From: Ignavibacteriales bacterium
GTDB lineage: Bacteria > Bacteroidota > Ignavibacteria > Ignavibacteriales > Ignavibacteriaceae
Reading direction: 5' to 3'
NCBI GenBank assembly: GCA_016182615.1
Contig: JACPGF010000100.1
Coordinates: 1 to 52,656, forward strand
DNA length: 52,656 nt
Numbering within the stretch: the first letter of the stretch is position 1; each line of letters begins with the position of its first letter. Position numbers and translations under genes: made by a program. Positions 28,342-38,881 of the stretch are shown in pieces. The notes beneath the pieces are model-generated. The model was not told the origin of the DNA, did not search any database, and was given only the letters and a program-made list of their open reading frames with translations.

Positions 28342-28604
28342 AATCTTCTTTTCTTTTAATATAACGGGTAATTACTACCCTACACTCCTTAAACGCATCC
28401 TTGCATTAACAATATTTTACATCCAAGAGCGAAAACTAAAAAAAAGAAAATTAAAAACGTGTAAAAAAAGTCACAAACCGCTGTTTTCAAAGGGTATTTC
28501 AATTGCCCCCCGGTTTATTTTATGGTTCATGGCGGCTTTTAACAGCACAAACAAGTGATTTGCCAAAGATGGAATTGCTTATGGAGTTCTGGGGCAGTGA
28601 TATT

Positions 28605-28823
28605 AAATCGAACAAATTTCGAAAAACTAAAAAACAAGCGTACAAAAACGTCGCAATCTCGGTATTTTTTTCTAATAAAAAACCCCCGTAATCTCATCAG
28701 GGCACCCGCCCAACTAACCCCACCCATTTTAACACTTTTACAATTACAACACATCCAATTTATCTAACTGCCCACTCCGGTAACACTGAGAGCACCGGTT
28801 TCCTAATCCGCGAAACAGAAGAT
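28605..28823 (+). pseudogene. degenerate copy of tRNA-Arg promoter region and tRNA, D-loop region interrupted
   Basis: CAAATTTCGAAAAACTAAAAAACAAGCGTACAAAAACG matches upstream of tRNA at 37672; ACCCCCGTAATCTCATCAGG and GAGAGCACCGGTTTCCTAATCCGC resemble tRNA 5' end and anticodon arm. Confidence 0.65.
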
Positions 28824-29235
28824 AGTTTTTGTGCTTTGAGGCTGAGTTGTTGTATCTTTTCATTTAATTTCCATGTATCCCCGTAAGCCAAAGGGCTTGT
28901 ATATCTGCAAATAATAGTTATCTTCTTCTTAATAGTGCTTTCTTTAGCTAAACGGTGCCTGACGGTTAAAAAAAAGGAATTTGTGGAATTTGCAGAGAAC
29001 CTGCTGTTAGTATTCCCGAAATAAACCTGCCGTATATAAATATGACCGATTTGTGTTCGTTAAAGACAAGTACCTGTTCAATTTGTGTGTTACGTAATTA
29101 AACATATTCCTGCATTTCTCCCATTCTACTGAGAGTGGCAAATTTCTATCCGGTTCGCCGCATTGGTATGTAAGGCGTATATGCGATACGTATTCTTTTT
29201 ATTGCTAAATCTAAATGTGTTTTCAGAGGAAAGCT

Positions 29236-32200
29236 ATGTATCGTCTTATCCGTTTTTTTGTATTTGCATTTTTTTTTACTGCAATTGCCCACGCGCAGGG
29301 CAATGCACTTGTTTTTAACGGGACAAGTAATTACGTCAGTGTTCCGAATTTTTCGTGGCCGGCCGGCGGCCCGGTAACGATTGAATTTTGGAACAGGGTC
29401 AATGCCGGTGAAATTCAGGCTTCTCTTGCATTTCGAATCGGTGATAGTTCCACTAGTAATATTGTTTCTGCCAGCGTCCCTTGGTCTGATAGAGTTATCT
29501 ATTGGGACTATGGTGCTAATTCAGGAAACGGGCGATTAACGGCGGGTTACAATTCTCAAGTGAACAGATGGGTACACATTGCATTGGTTTCTGAGGGAAA
29601 TTCAGGAAACTTCCGCGGTATTTATATTGATGGATTTCTTGCTGCCTCTTCGGCTTCCTCCGATGGGCCAGACATTCCTTTAACCGGTTTGCACATCGGA
29701 GGTTTGCCTTCAGTTGCCTACCACAAAGGAAGAATCGATGAATTCCGTGTATGGAACGTGGCTAGAACACAACAACAGATTCAAAGCACTTATCAAACAA
29801 CTTTAACAGGCACCGAAGCCGGATTGGTTGGATACTGGAAATTCGATGAAGGTTCTGGTAATACTTCGGCCGATGCCAGCGGTCACGGCAATACCGCCAC
29901 CCTCATTAATTCGCCCACATGGAGTTCCTCCGCTGCACCTTTGCGTATAACTCAGACAGGCAATATTGCATTTAATAACTCAACCGGTACACAGGCCGGT
30001 GTTAGCTGGACAAGCGGCAACGGAAATTACCGTGCTGTTTTTGTGCGGTCAGGTACAACCGGCAGTGTTGCGCCGGTAAACGGCACGACATATTCGGCAA
30101 ATGCAACATTTGGCTCGGGTTCACAGGTGGGTACATCGGGCTGGTATTGCGTTTACAATGGTGCGGGAAGCAGTGTTACCATCACTGGTCTGACAAGTGG
30201 CGCAGAATACCGTGTGGCGGTTTGCGAGTATTTCGGATCGGCAGGGTATGAATATTATATGAATGCAGCTGCTGCCGGTAATCCGGCAAATGCGCCTATT
30301 TATTACAGTTCTGCACCCGCTGTTTCTACTATTAGTCCTAATCTTAATGAAAACAATGTTATTACCAACCCGGCAATTAGCGCAACTTTTGATCAGATAA
30401 TGAATACCGGCACCTTAAACGCGCAGACCATTCTTGTTTATGGATCGGTTTCGGGCAAACACACCGGAACAATTGCTTTCAGTAATGCCGACAAAACATT
30501 TACATTTTCACCAGGTATTCCATTCAAGTATGGTGAAATCGTAAACGTAACACTGACAAATGCTATCCAAAACATCAATGGCACTGTGCTGCCAGCGGGA
30601 TATCACCTGCAGTTTACCGTTAAAGCAAAACTGGCACCTGCTTCTTTTACCCGGGTTTCGCAGGCAGGCACACATGTTTATCCCTCTGGCATTGTCGCGG
30701 CGGATTTTAATGGTGACGGTAATACCGATATTGCAACACCAAATCAGCCGTCTTTGGACGTATCAATTCTTTTAAACAATGGGAGCGGTGTGCTTACTGA
30801 AACCTCACGGCCTGTGCCGGGAAATCAGCCGGGTAAAATGATTAGCGGGGATTTTGATGGTAACGGAACGATCGATTTGGCTTTAACACTTTTAGGAGGG
30901 CAAGCAGGAACCGGACAAATTGGCATTCTTTCAAATAATGGGAGCGGTATATTCTCACTCCTCTCCACTTTACTCTTTGGTCTGGGCTCATCCGAATTGG
31001 CTGCGGGAGATTTTGATGGCGATGGCGATCTGGATATTGCCGTAACATATTATGCAATTAACGGGGTTTATATACTTATCAATAACGGAGCGGGAACCTT
31101 TTCTCTGGTCTCGACCGTTTTAGCAAACTATTCATCCGACAGGGCAATTGTTGCCGGTGATTTTAATCTGGATGGTACCATAGATCTTGCTCTCGGAGAC
31201 TATGACTACTACTCGGTAACAGTGCTTAGCAATAATGGATATGCCGGATTTACCCGTATAGATCCATCATCAGCGGGTACTTACCCTACCGTACTGAGCA
31301 TGGCAGACTTTAATGGAGACAGACTGCCGGATTTAGCCATAGCAAGAGACAACAATCAATCTATCTCCATCTTGTCAAACGCGGGCAACTTTAGCTTTCA
31401 GAACGGGTCGCCAATTTCTGCATCAAACCAGCCTCGCTCGCTTTCTTTTGCTGATTTTGACGGTGATGGAGCTTTGGACTTGATAGGGGGCGATAATTCA
31501 AATTCCTATAACCTTTTCAAGAACAACGGGCTGGGTACGTTTGCCTTGTTTTCATCCGGGCAGTTAGGATCTCAAAGCCCGGGATGGGTTACTTCAGCAG
31601 ATTTCAATAATGACGGCGCGATGGATTTTGCTTTGGCATCGTCGTTCACGGATAGTGTTCATATAATGGTTAATACTTTTACTCAGGCGGGTAATATTAC
31701 ATTTACAAATACTCAGGCGGCACAAACAACTATTAATTGGTCTAACGGTAACGGCAGCAGGCGCGCTGTTTTTGCCTCACGGAGTACTTCGGGAAGCCCG
31801 GTTCCGGTAAACAATACGACCTATACTGCGAATACTGTGTATGGTTCAGGAATGCAGATTGGCTCCACAGATTGGTATTGCGTTTATAATGGCACAGGTA
31901 CATCTGTTACGGTAACCGGCCTTGCTATTGAAGACAGCTCCCGTTTTGCAGTTTGCGAATATTTAGGTGCAAATGGAACGGAAACGTACTTTACCACACT
32001 AGGCACGAATAACCCTAAAAACCTTAAAACGGTAACAACACAGGCCGGGAACATAACATTCGCCAATACCGGTGCGGCACAAACAGACATTACATGGATA
32101 AACGGCAACGGCAGCTGGCGCGCTGTATTTGTTTCTCACAGTACTGTAGGAAGCCCGGTTCCGGTTAACAATATAACCTATACCGCAAATACTATGTTTG

Positions 32201-32454
32201 GTTCAGGGACACAGATCGGCTTAAGCGGCTGGTACTGCGTTTATAATGGAACGGGAATAACGGTATCGGTAACCGGTCTTGCGATAGGTGACAGTTCCCG
32301 TGTTGCTGTTTGTGATTACATGGGGACGGATGGCGCGGAAACATATTTTACAACAACTGGAACAAACAATCCTAAAAATGTAGGGACTATTACTACACAG
32401 GCCGGAAACATTGCATTTGCCAATACCGGTGCGGCCAAAACAGATATTACCTGA
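29236..32454 (+). CDS. giant secreted surface protein, N-terminal part (signal peptide, LamG, repeat, Big_5-like, FG-GAP/VCBS, tandem repeats), ending at in-frame TGA
   Basis: Start at 29236 with AGAGGAAAG upstream (track start 29215); LVFNGTSNYVSVPNFSWPAGGPVTIEFW; ADFNGDGNTDIATPN repeats. Confidence 0.88.
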   Translation: MYRLIRFFVFAFFFTAIAHAQGNALVFNGTSNYVSVPNFSWPAGGPVTIEFWNRVNAGEIQASLAFRIGDSSTSNIVSASVPWSDRVIYWDYGANSGNGRLTAGYNSQVNRWVHIALVSEGNSGNFRGIYIDGFLAASSASSDGPDIPLTGLHIGGLPSVAYHKGRIDEFRVWNVARTQQQIQSTYQTTLTGTEAGLVGYWKFDEGSGNTSADASGHGNTATLINSPTWSSSAAPLRITQTGNIAFNNSTGTQAGVSWTSGNGNYRAVFVRSGTTGSVAPVNGTTYSANATFGSGSQVGTSGWYCVYNGAGSSVTITGLTSGAEYRVAVCEYFGSAGYEYYMNAAAAGNPANAPIYYSSAPAVSTISPNLNENNVITNPAISATFDQIMNTGTLNAQTILVYGSVSGKHTGTIAFSNADKTFTFSPGIPFKYGEIVNVTLTNAIQNINGTVLPAGYHLQFTVKAKLAPASFTRVSQAGTHVYPSGIVAADFNGDGNTDIATPNQPSLDVSILLNNGSGVLTETSRPVPGNQPGKMISGDFDGNGTIDLALTLLGGQAGTGQIGILSNNGSGIFSLLSTLLFGLGSSELAAGDFDGDGDLDIAVTYYAINGVYILINNGAGTFSLVSTVLANYSSDRAIVAGDFNLDGTIDLALGDYDYYSVTVLSNNGYAGFTRIDPSSAGTYPTVLSMADFNGDRLPDLAIARDNNQSISILSNAGNFSFQNGSPISASNQPRSLSFADFDGDGALDLIGGDNSNSYNLFKNNGLGTFALFSSGQLGSQSPGWVTSADFNNDGAMDFALASSFTDSVHIMVNTFTQAGNITFTNTQAAQTTINWSNGNGSRRAVFASRSTSGSPVPVNNTTYTANTVYGSGMQIGSTDWYCVYNGTGTSVTVTGLAIEDSSRFAVCEYLGANGTETYFTTLGTNNPKNLKTVTTQAGNITFANTGAAQTDITWINGNGSWRAVFVSHSTVGSPVPVNNITYTANTMFGSGTQIGLSGWYCVYNGTGITVSVTGLAIGDSSRVAVCDYMGTDGAETYFTTTGTNNPKNVGTITTQAGNIAFANTGAAKTDIT

Positions 32455-34131
32455 CGCGGCACCACGGGAAGCCCGGTTCCGGTTAACAACACGACCTACA
32501 TCGCAGATACATTGTTTGGCTCCGGCTCGCAGATTGGCCAAAGCGGGTGGTACTGCGTTTACAATGGAACAGGAACAACGGTAACGGCAACCGGACTTGC
32601 AATTGGTGATAGTTCCCGTGTTGCTGTTTGCGAATACATGGGCACAAACGGGGCGGAAACTTTTTTTACTACACCGGCAGCGGATAACCCAAAAAACATA
32701 AAAACCATTACAACACAGGCCGGAAACATTGCATTTGCCAATACCGGTGCGGCCAAAACAGATATTACCTGGATAAACGGCAACGGCAGCAGGCGCGCGG
32801 TTTTCATCTCACGCGGCACCACGGGAAGCCCGGTTCCGGTTGACAACACGACATACACCGCGGATACGGTATTTGGCTCAGGCACTCAAATCGGCTCATC
32901 CGGTTGGTATTGCGTTTATAATGGAACAGGAACAACGGTTTCAGCAGCCGGATTAGCCATCGGCGACAGTTCCCGTGTTGCGGTTTGCGAATACATGGGC
33001 GCAAATGGCGCGGAAACATATTTCACTGCAACAGGTACAAATAACCCTAAAAACATAAAAACCATTACAACACAGGCCGGAAACATTGCATTTGCCAATA
33101 CCGGTGCGGCCAAAACAGATATTACCTGGATAAACGGAAACGGCAGCAGGCGCGCGGTTTTTGTTTTACACGGTACCACGGGAAGCCCTGCCCCGGTAAA
33201 CAACACAACATACACTGCCGATACGGTATTTGGCTCAGGCACTCAAATCGGCTCATCCGGTTGGTATTGCGTTTATAATGGAACAGGAACAACGGTAACG
33301 GCAACCGGACTTGCCATTGGTGACAGTTCCCGGGTTGCGGTTTGCGAATACATGGGCGCTAATGGTGCCGAGACGTTTTTTACTACAACGGAAGTGAATA
33401 ACCCAAAAAATGCCGGGACAATTGCAACACAGGCGGGAACCATAACATTTGCAAATACCGGTGCAGCGCAAACGGATATCAACTGGTCAAACGGTAACGG
33501 CAGCAGGCGTGCAGTTTTTGTCAATCATGGCACTTCAGGAAGTCCATTGCCGGTAAACAATATAACATATACGGCGGACACAGTATTTGGCTCAGGCACT
33601 CAGATTGGCTCCACCGGCTGGTATTGCGTCTATAATGGCACCGGGGTGTCTGTTATCGTAACGGGGCTTCCCATCGGTGACAGTTCACGCGTTGCGGTTT
33701 GTGAATATTCGGGCGCTGATGGTGCAGAAAAATTCTTTACGACGACTGGAACAAATAATCCCCAAAATGTGGGAACCATTGCATTACAAGCCAGTGGAAT
33801 AACATTCGCGAATACCGGTGTGGCTCAAACTGATATCAGCTGGTTAAACGGCAATGGCAGCAGGCGTGCAGTTTTTGTTGCAAACAGTGCCACGGGAAGC
33901 CCATTACCGGTAAACAACATAACATACACAGCCAGTACTGCTTTTAGTTCGGGCACACAGATTGGTTCAAGCGGCTGGTATTGCGTTTATAATGGAACGG
34001 GGACTACCGTTGAAGTAACGGGGCTTACGGTTGGACAAACCTACAGAGCATCTGTGGCTGAGTATATTGGCGCAGATGGAGCTGAACAATATTTTACAAC
34101 AACCGGACAAAACAACCCTGCAAATGCACCG
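31672..34131 (+). repeat. tandem array of seven 357-bp (119-aa) units, third unit 318 bp
   Basis: Equivalent points at 31672, 32029, 32386, 32704, 33061, 33418, 33775, 34132: spacing 357 except 318 for 32386-32704. Confidence 0.93.
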
Positions 34132-37100
34132 GCAATAAACATCCCTACTCCTGTCGGAAATGCCATTAGTTTTATGAGACTTACGTCGTATCTTAACATA
34201 CCTTCTTTTTCATGGGCTGCAGGAGGACCTATAACGATTGAGTTTTGGAATTTTGTTACCAATGTCGATTTGCAGGATTTACCTGCTGTTAAAATCGGGA
34301 ACGGCACATTGGGAAATACAGTAGCCGCGTATGTACCCTGGCTTGATCGAAATTTGTATTGGGATTATGGTGACCCTAATAACTCAGGCCGCATTGCAGC
34401 TAATTACCAATCATACATGGATCAATGGACACATGTTGCATTAGTCTCCGGGGGTAACGCAGGTAGTTTCCGTGGTATATACTTAAATGGTGTTCTTGTT
34501 GCCGCGATCGGGGCTTCTGACGGTCCGGATATTGCATTGACCAATTTGAAAATCGGTGGAGCAAATAATGCTTATTCTCATACTGGCAACATGGACGATT
34601 TCAGGATTTGGAATACGGTCCGCTCACAGGCAGAAATACAGGGCAGTATGAGCACAACACTTGCAGGCACCGAGCCGGGTTTAATGGGATACTGGCGGTT
34701 TGACGAAGGTGCCGGATTAATTGCTAACGATGCCACGCAGCATAATAATTCCGGCACTTTAACTAATAATGCTAATTGGGTTGTACCCTCAACAGCGCCG
34801 ATTAATGCAGGCATGAATCAGGCATTTAATGTAACTTTTACGGATGTCAATTGGAGCAGCACAGCTATTGCATGGAAGAATGGAAATGGGAGCGCACGGT
34901 CTGTTTTCATGTTTCATGGCAATGAAGGGACACCGGTGCCCGAAATAAATACCGTGTATACAGCAGACAGCAGTTTTGGCAGCGGAACGCAAATAGGCAG
35001 CAGCGGGTGGTATTGTATTTATAATGGTGCCGGTGAAAGAACAACAGTTCATGGATTATTACCGGGTGAAATATACCGCGTTGCAGTTTGCGAGTATTTA
35101 GTTTCCGGACCAAACAAGCAGTTTTACACCAGTAACGCTACTAAAAATCCTGCAAATGTTTCAACAGTAAGCAAGGTGCAGGCAAGCGCCATAATGTATT
35201 CAAATGTGCAGTCAACTCATCTTAATATTAGTTGGACCAGGGGCAACGGTACAAGAAGCGCGGTTTTTGTTCAACAGGGAATTAACGGCTCGGCTTTACC
35301 GGTTTATTTAACAACGTATAATGCTGGCAGCATTTTTGGAACAGGAACCCAAATTGGCACTTCGGGATGGTATTGCGTCTATAACGGAACGGGGACCAAT
35401 GCCAGCATCTCCGGATTAACCCCCGGACAGATATACCGTTCGGCTGTTATGGAATATTTGGGTGACAACGGCCGGGAATTTTATAATACCGATAGCGCCC
35501 TGAATAATCCGGCAAACTCACCGTTGCTATTTACGGTAATAAACAAGTATCCCGCACCAAATGCACAAAGCATCGCGCCCAACACCAATATCTCGGCAAC
35601 TCTTAACAAAGCGTTGAACCCTGATTCGCTCAATTCCGGGACTTTCGTTGTGTACGGATCCCTTTCCGGCAGGCACGACGGCAATATCGCCTTGGATATA
35701 AGCGGTACCTCATTTACTTTTACCCCCGCTCACAACTTTATAAAAGGCGAGTTAGTCACTGTCTCGCTCACATCATCAGTTAAAAGTGCCGAAGGCGGCT
35801 ATTTAAGCAATGGGCAGCATTGGATGTTTTCTATTAAGCCGGAAACAACAACCGCCGATTTTTCAACGGCAGCAGCCGTTTCGACAACAATCCAAAGTAC
35901 ATCCGGATGTTCAGGCGATTTTAACACGGATGGACTCGTCGATTTCGCCACGGTGAGTTTTTTCAACAATAGTATCTCAATATTTTTAAATGGCGGGAAC
36001 GGCGGCTTCACGGAAACGGTTATAGCCGACCCTTACCCGGCTCCAGCCGGGATTGTGGCAGCCGATTTGAATAATGATGGCAAGTTGGATTTGGCAGTTT
36101 CCGGGTTAAACAATTATCTTACCGTTGCCTGGATGAACAATGGCAGCGGCGTTTTTAGCAGCGGCTCGGTAAACAACACAGGAGGAAACTGTTATGGCAT
36201 CGCAGCAGGCGACATCAGCGGTGATGGCATATCCGATATTATTGTCGGCAACTCGAATAATAAAACATTATCAATTCTTATCAATAACGGCAACGGTACT
36301 TTTACCACATCGGTACAGGCAACATCCGGCGACCCGCGGGGACTCGCTATTTCCGACGTGAACGCGGATGGAAATTTGGACGTTATCGCGACAAACTTCA
36401 GCGATGGAGCTGGAACTATAAACAATACCCTGGATGTTTTTATCAATTCCGGAAATGGCAGTTTAACATTATCAGGCACTCCATACACGGGCAGCGGGCC
36501 GTTTTCCGTGGCAACCGGCGATTTTAATAATGACGGTTCAATTGACCTTGCAACGGCTAATTATGGTGCGGCAAGTATTTCAATCCTGCTGAACAACGGC
36601 TCGGGAACATTTACCCAATCTTCAGCAGTTTCAACAGGCAGTTTTCCGTATCATATTGCATCCGCGGATTTTAACGGTGATGGAGCCATGGATCTTATGG
36701 CAACAAATTACGGATCATCAACGGTTTCGGTTTTTACAAACAACGGCAGCGGTGTATTCCTGCAAAATTTTTCACTAGCTGCCGGGGCGTCTCCGTTTTT
36801 TTCGCTGCCGGTTGATTACAATAATGACGGCATAATAGACATTGCCGCGTTCAGTGGAAATAGTAATGAAATTTTCTTTTACCCGAATTTATCCGCGCCA
36901 TTACCTGTTGAACTGGTTTCATTTACAGCGTCTGCACGCGGCAGAAGTTTGCTGCTTGCATGGGAAACCGCAACAGAAGTTAACAACTCGGGATTTGTAA
37001 TAGAACATCTGGGCGGAATAGACAGCAGCTATTTTACAACCGGCGGTATCAAATGGAAGACGATTGGTTTTGTTGCAGGCGCCGGGAACTCGAATGTAAA

Positions 37101-37494
37101 AAAAGAATACGCTTACACCGATGTTAATCCGGTCAACGGGAAAAATTATTACCGCTTAAAGCAAATTGATAACAACGGCTCATTTTCATACTCGGACACC
37201 ATCGAGGCGGTTTATGGTAATGCACCACGCGAATTTTTATTAACACAGAATTATCCCAACCCCTTTAACCCCTCAACGGTTATCACTTTCACCGTTCCGG
37301 CCAATGGCCGTGCAACCTTGAAAATATATAATACCTTAGGACAGCTTGTGACTGTTTTATTGGATGGGGAAGTGGAAGCGGGTACGTATAATTATGTTCA
37401 GTTCAATGCCGTTAATCTTGCCACCGGGCTGTATTTTTCTCGTCTGGAATGGAACGGCAAAGTGCAATTAAAGAAAATGTTGTTTATCAAATAG
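32455..37494 (+). pseudogene. in-frame continuation of the giant surface protein gene after the TGA, ending in a T9SS C-terminal sorting domain
   Basis: Same frame as 29236-32454, no other stop; track ORF uses an internal TTG; C-term FLLTQNYPNPFNPSTVITFTVPANGRATLKIYNTLGQLV...LKKMLFIK. Confidence 0.75.
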
Positions 37495-37515
37495 CATTAA
37501 AAAAGCTCACCTAAC

Positions 37516-37536
37516 CGCTTAGCCCGGTTAAGCGGG
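37516..37536 (+). terminator. hairpin downstream of giant gene, possible terminator
   Basis: CCGCTTA-GCCCGGT-TAAGCGG just after the stop; no clear T-tract. Confidence 0.35.
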
Positions 37537-37671
37537 GAGTAGCTGTTTCACAAACCGTAAAATCTTATTCTTTACTGAAGAAGTGGCCGCACTAAACAAA
37601 TTTTGAAAAAGAAAAAAACAAGCGTACAAAAACGCTGTATTTTCCGTATTTTTGCACAGTCATAAAATTAT

Positions 37672-37745
37672 GCCCTCGTAGCTCAGTAGGATAGAGCGTC
37701 GGTTTCCTAAACCGCAGGTCGGAAGTTCGAATCTTCTCGAGGGTA
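37672..37745 (+). tRNA. tRNA-Arg (anticodon CCT)
   Basis: GCCCTCG TA GCTC AGTAGGATA GAGC G TCGGT TTCCTAA ACCGC AGGTC GGAAG TTCGAAT CTTCT CGAGGGT A folds as cloverleaf. Confidence 0.93.
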
Positions 37746-38159
37746 CTACCCACACTAAAACGATATTACATCCAAGTCGGAAGTTCTCCCAAAGGGACGC
37801 TTCGCGGATTCTTCCCGAGGATACCACCCAACCATATTCAAATGTTATCTGCGACATGGGGAGCATAGGTTTTCTCAATCAGACGCGGCACTTCGTTAGT
37901 TGAATCTTCTTTTCTCAAAAATGAATTTGCAATCCCTCACGATTCTTTGGAGCGGGTTTAAATGTGGCTCTTCTTAATTCGCCGTAAAGCACAATCAGTG
38001 AAATCCTCCCGGAAAACTATTTTTTGTGCATCCCAATTGCAAAATCATTCCGGCAGCCCGGTAATTACAAGTCAATTCATTCCACTGCATGCTAGCAGGT
38101 GTTTAAGAAAGACATTTCAGGCCTGCGTTTGCCCAACCAGTACATGCTTCTTTAATACT

Positions 38160-38645
38160 TTACAATTTCTCTTTGTTGTAGGTAACTTTTTCAATCGTTA
38201 ATTTCAATGGCTTTACATCAGTCCGCACTTTACCCTCAATATATTCACTTTTAACCGCCTGCACATCAAACGAAACGGATAACAGTGACCGCTCTTCATC
38301 CAGTGTGTAGGAGCAGGTGCCTGCATTGACCGAGTAATTGTTCATTATATTCGCGAGACCCTCCGGGAATATGCTTAGGGTGAAAGCGTCCTGTGTTGGT
38401 GAATAATCCAGAGTACTTTCCTTTGTACCTTTTACTTTATCATAGTAAAGATCAAAAGTGAACTCCATGGGTTTCTGCTTACCCATTATAGTAAATACTT
38501 TCACTTTCATCATGTTTTCAACTAAAACTGCGGTATGAATGTCCGCCTGAAAACTATTCCCGTCAAACTCAATTGATGCACTCGCCGTATCCTGTGAAAA
38601 CAGGGGAACCATAGCACACAACATTAAAATAATGATCAGTTTCAT
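38160..38645 (-). CDS. secreted hypothetical protein
   Basis: Signal peptide MKLIIILMLCAMVPLFSQ; 161 aa. Confidence 0.65.
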   Translation of the reverse strand: MKLIIILMLCAMVPLFSQDTASASIEFDGNSFQADIHTAVLVENMMKVKVFTIMGKQKPMEFTFDLYYDKVKGTKESTLDYSPTQDAFTLSIFPEGLANIMNNYSVNAGTCSYTLDEERSLLSVSFDVQAVKSEYIEGKVRTDVKPLKLTIEKVTYNKEKL

Positions 38646-38881
38646 ATCTTTTGCCTTCTTTTTCCTTTATAACAAACACATGTTTATGGTAACCAAAAAC
38701 TGGTAGAAAACCTGCATCAAATAACCCGGAGAAATCTATCCTATCCATTCCAACCTTAATTTGCTCCTAAAATTTTTTACTTGTTTAACTTTAATTCTAC
38801 GGCTCCGCCCCACGTAAAAAATACTTACACGGCACAAGCAACCGGCATTCCCACTGATGATTTTTCCCTATTGTTAAAAGT

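Noticed and set aside
32452-32454. TGA read-through or recoding in the giant gene
   Set aside because: TGA ends ordinary genes here (for example 41490-41492), and the junction is explained by a 39-nt loss.
31884-33524. Minus ORFs across the tandem repeats
   Set aside because: Repeated antisense shadows of the plus-strand repeat units.
31672-34131. CRISPR-like array
   Set aside because: Period 357 bp, fully coding, no spacers and no cas genes.
32512-37494. Independent gene starting at TTG 32512
   Set aside because: Start lies mid-repeat with no ribosome-binding site or signal peptide; better as the continuation of the upstream frame.
37660-37878. Minus ORF containing VVPSRRFELPTCGLGNRRSILLSYEG
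   Set aside because: It is the antisense translation of tRNA-Arg and its downstream fragment, a common false ORF.
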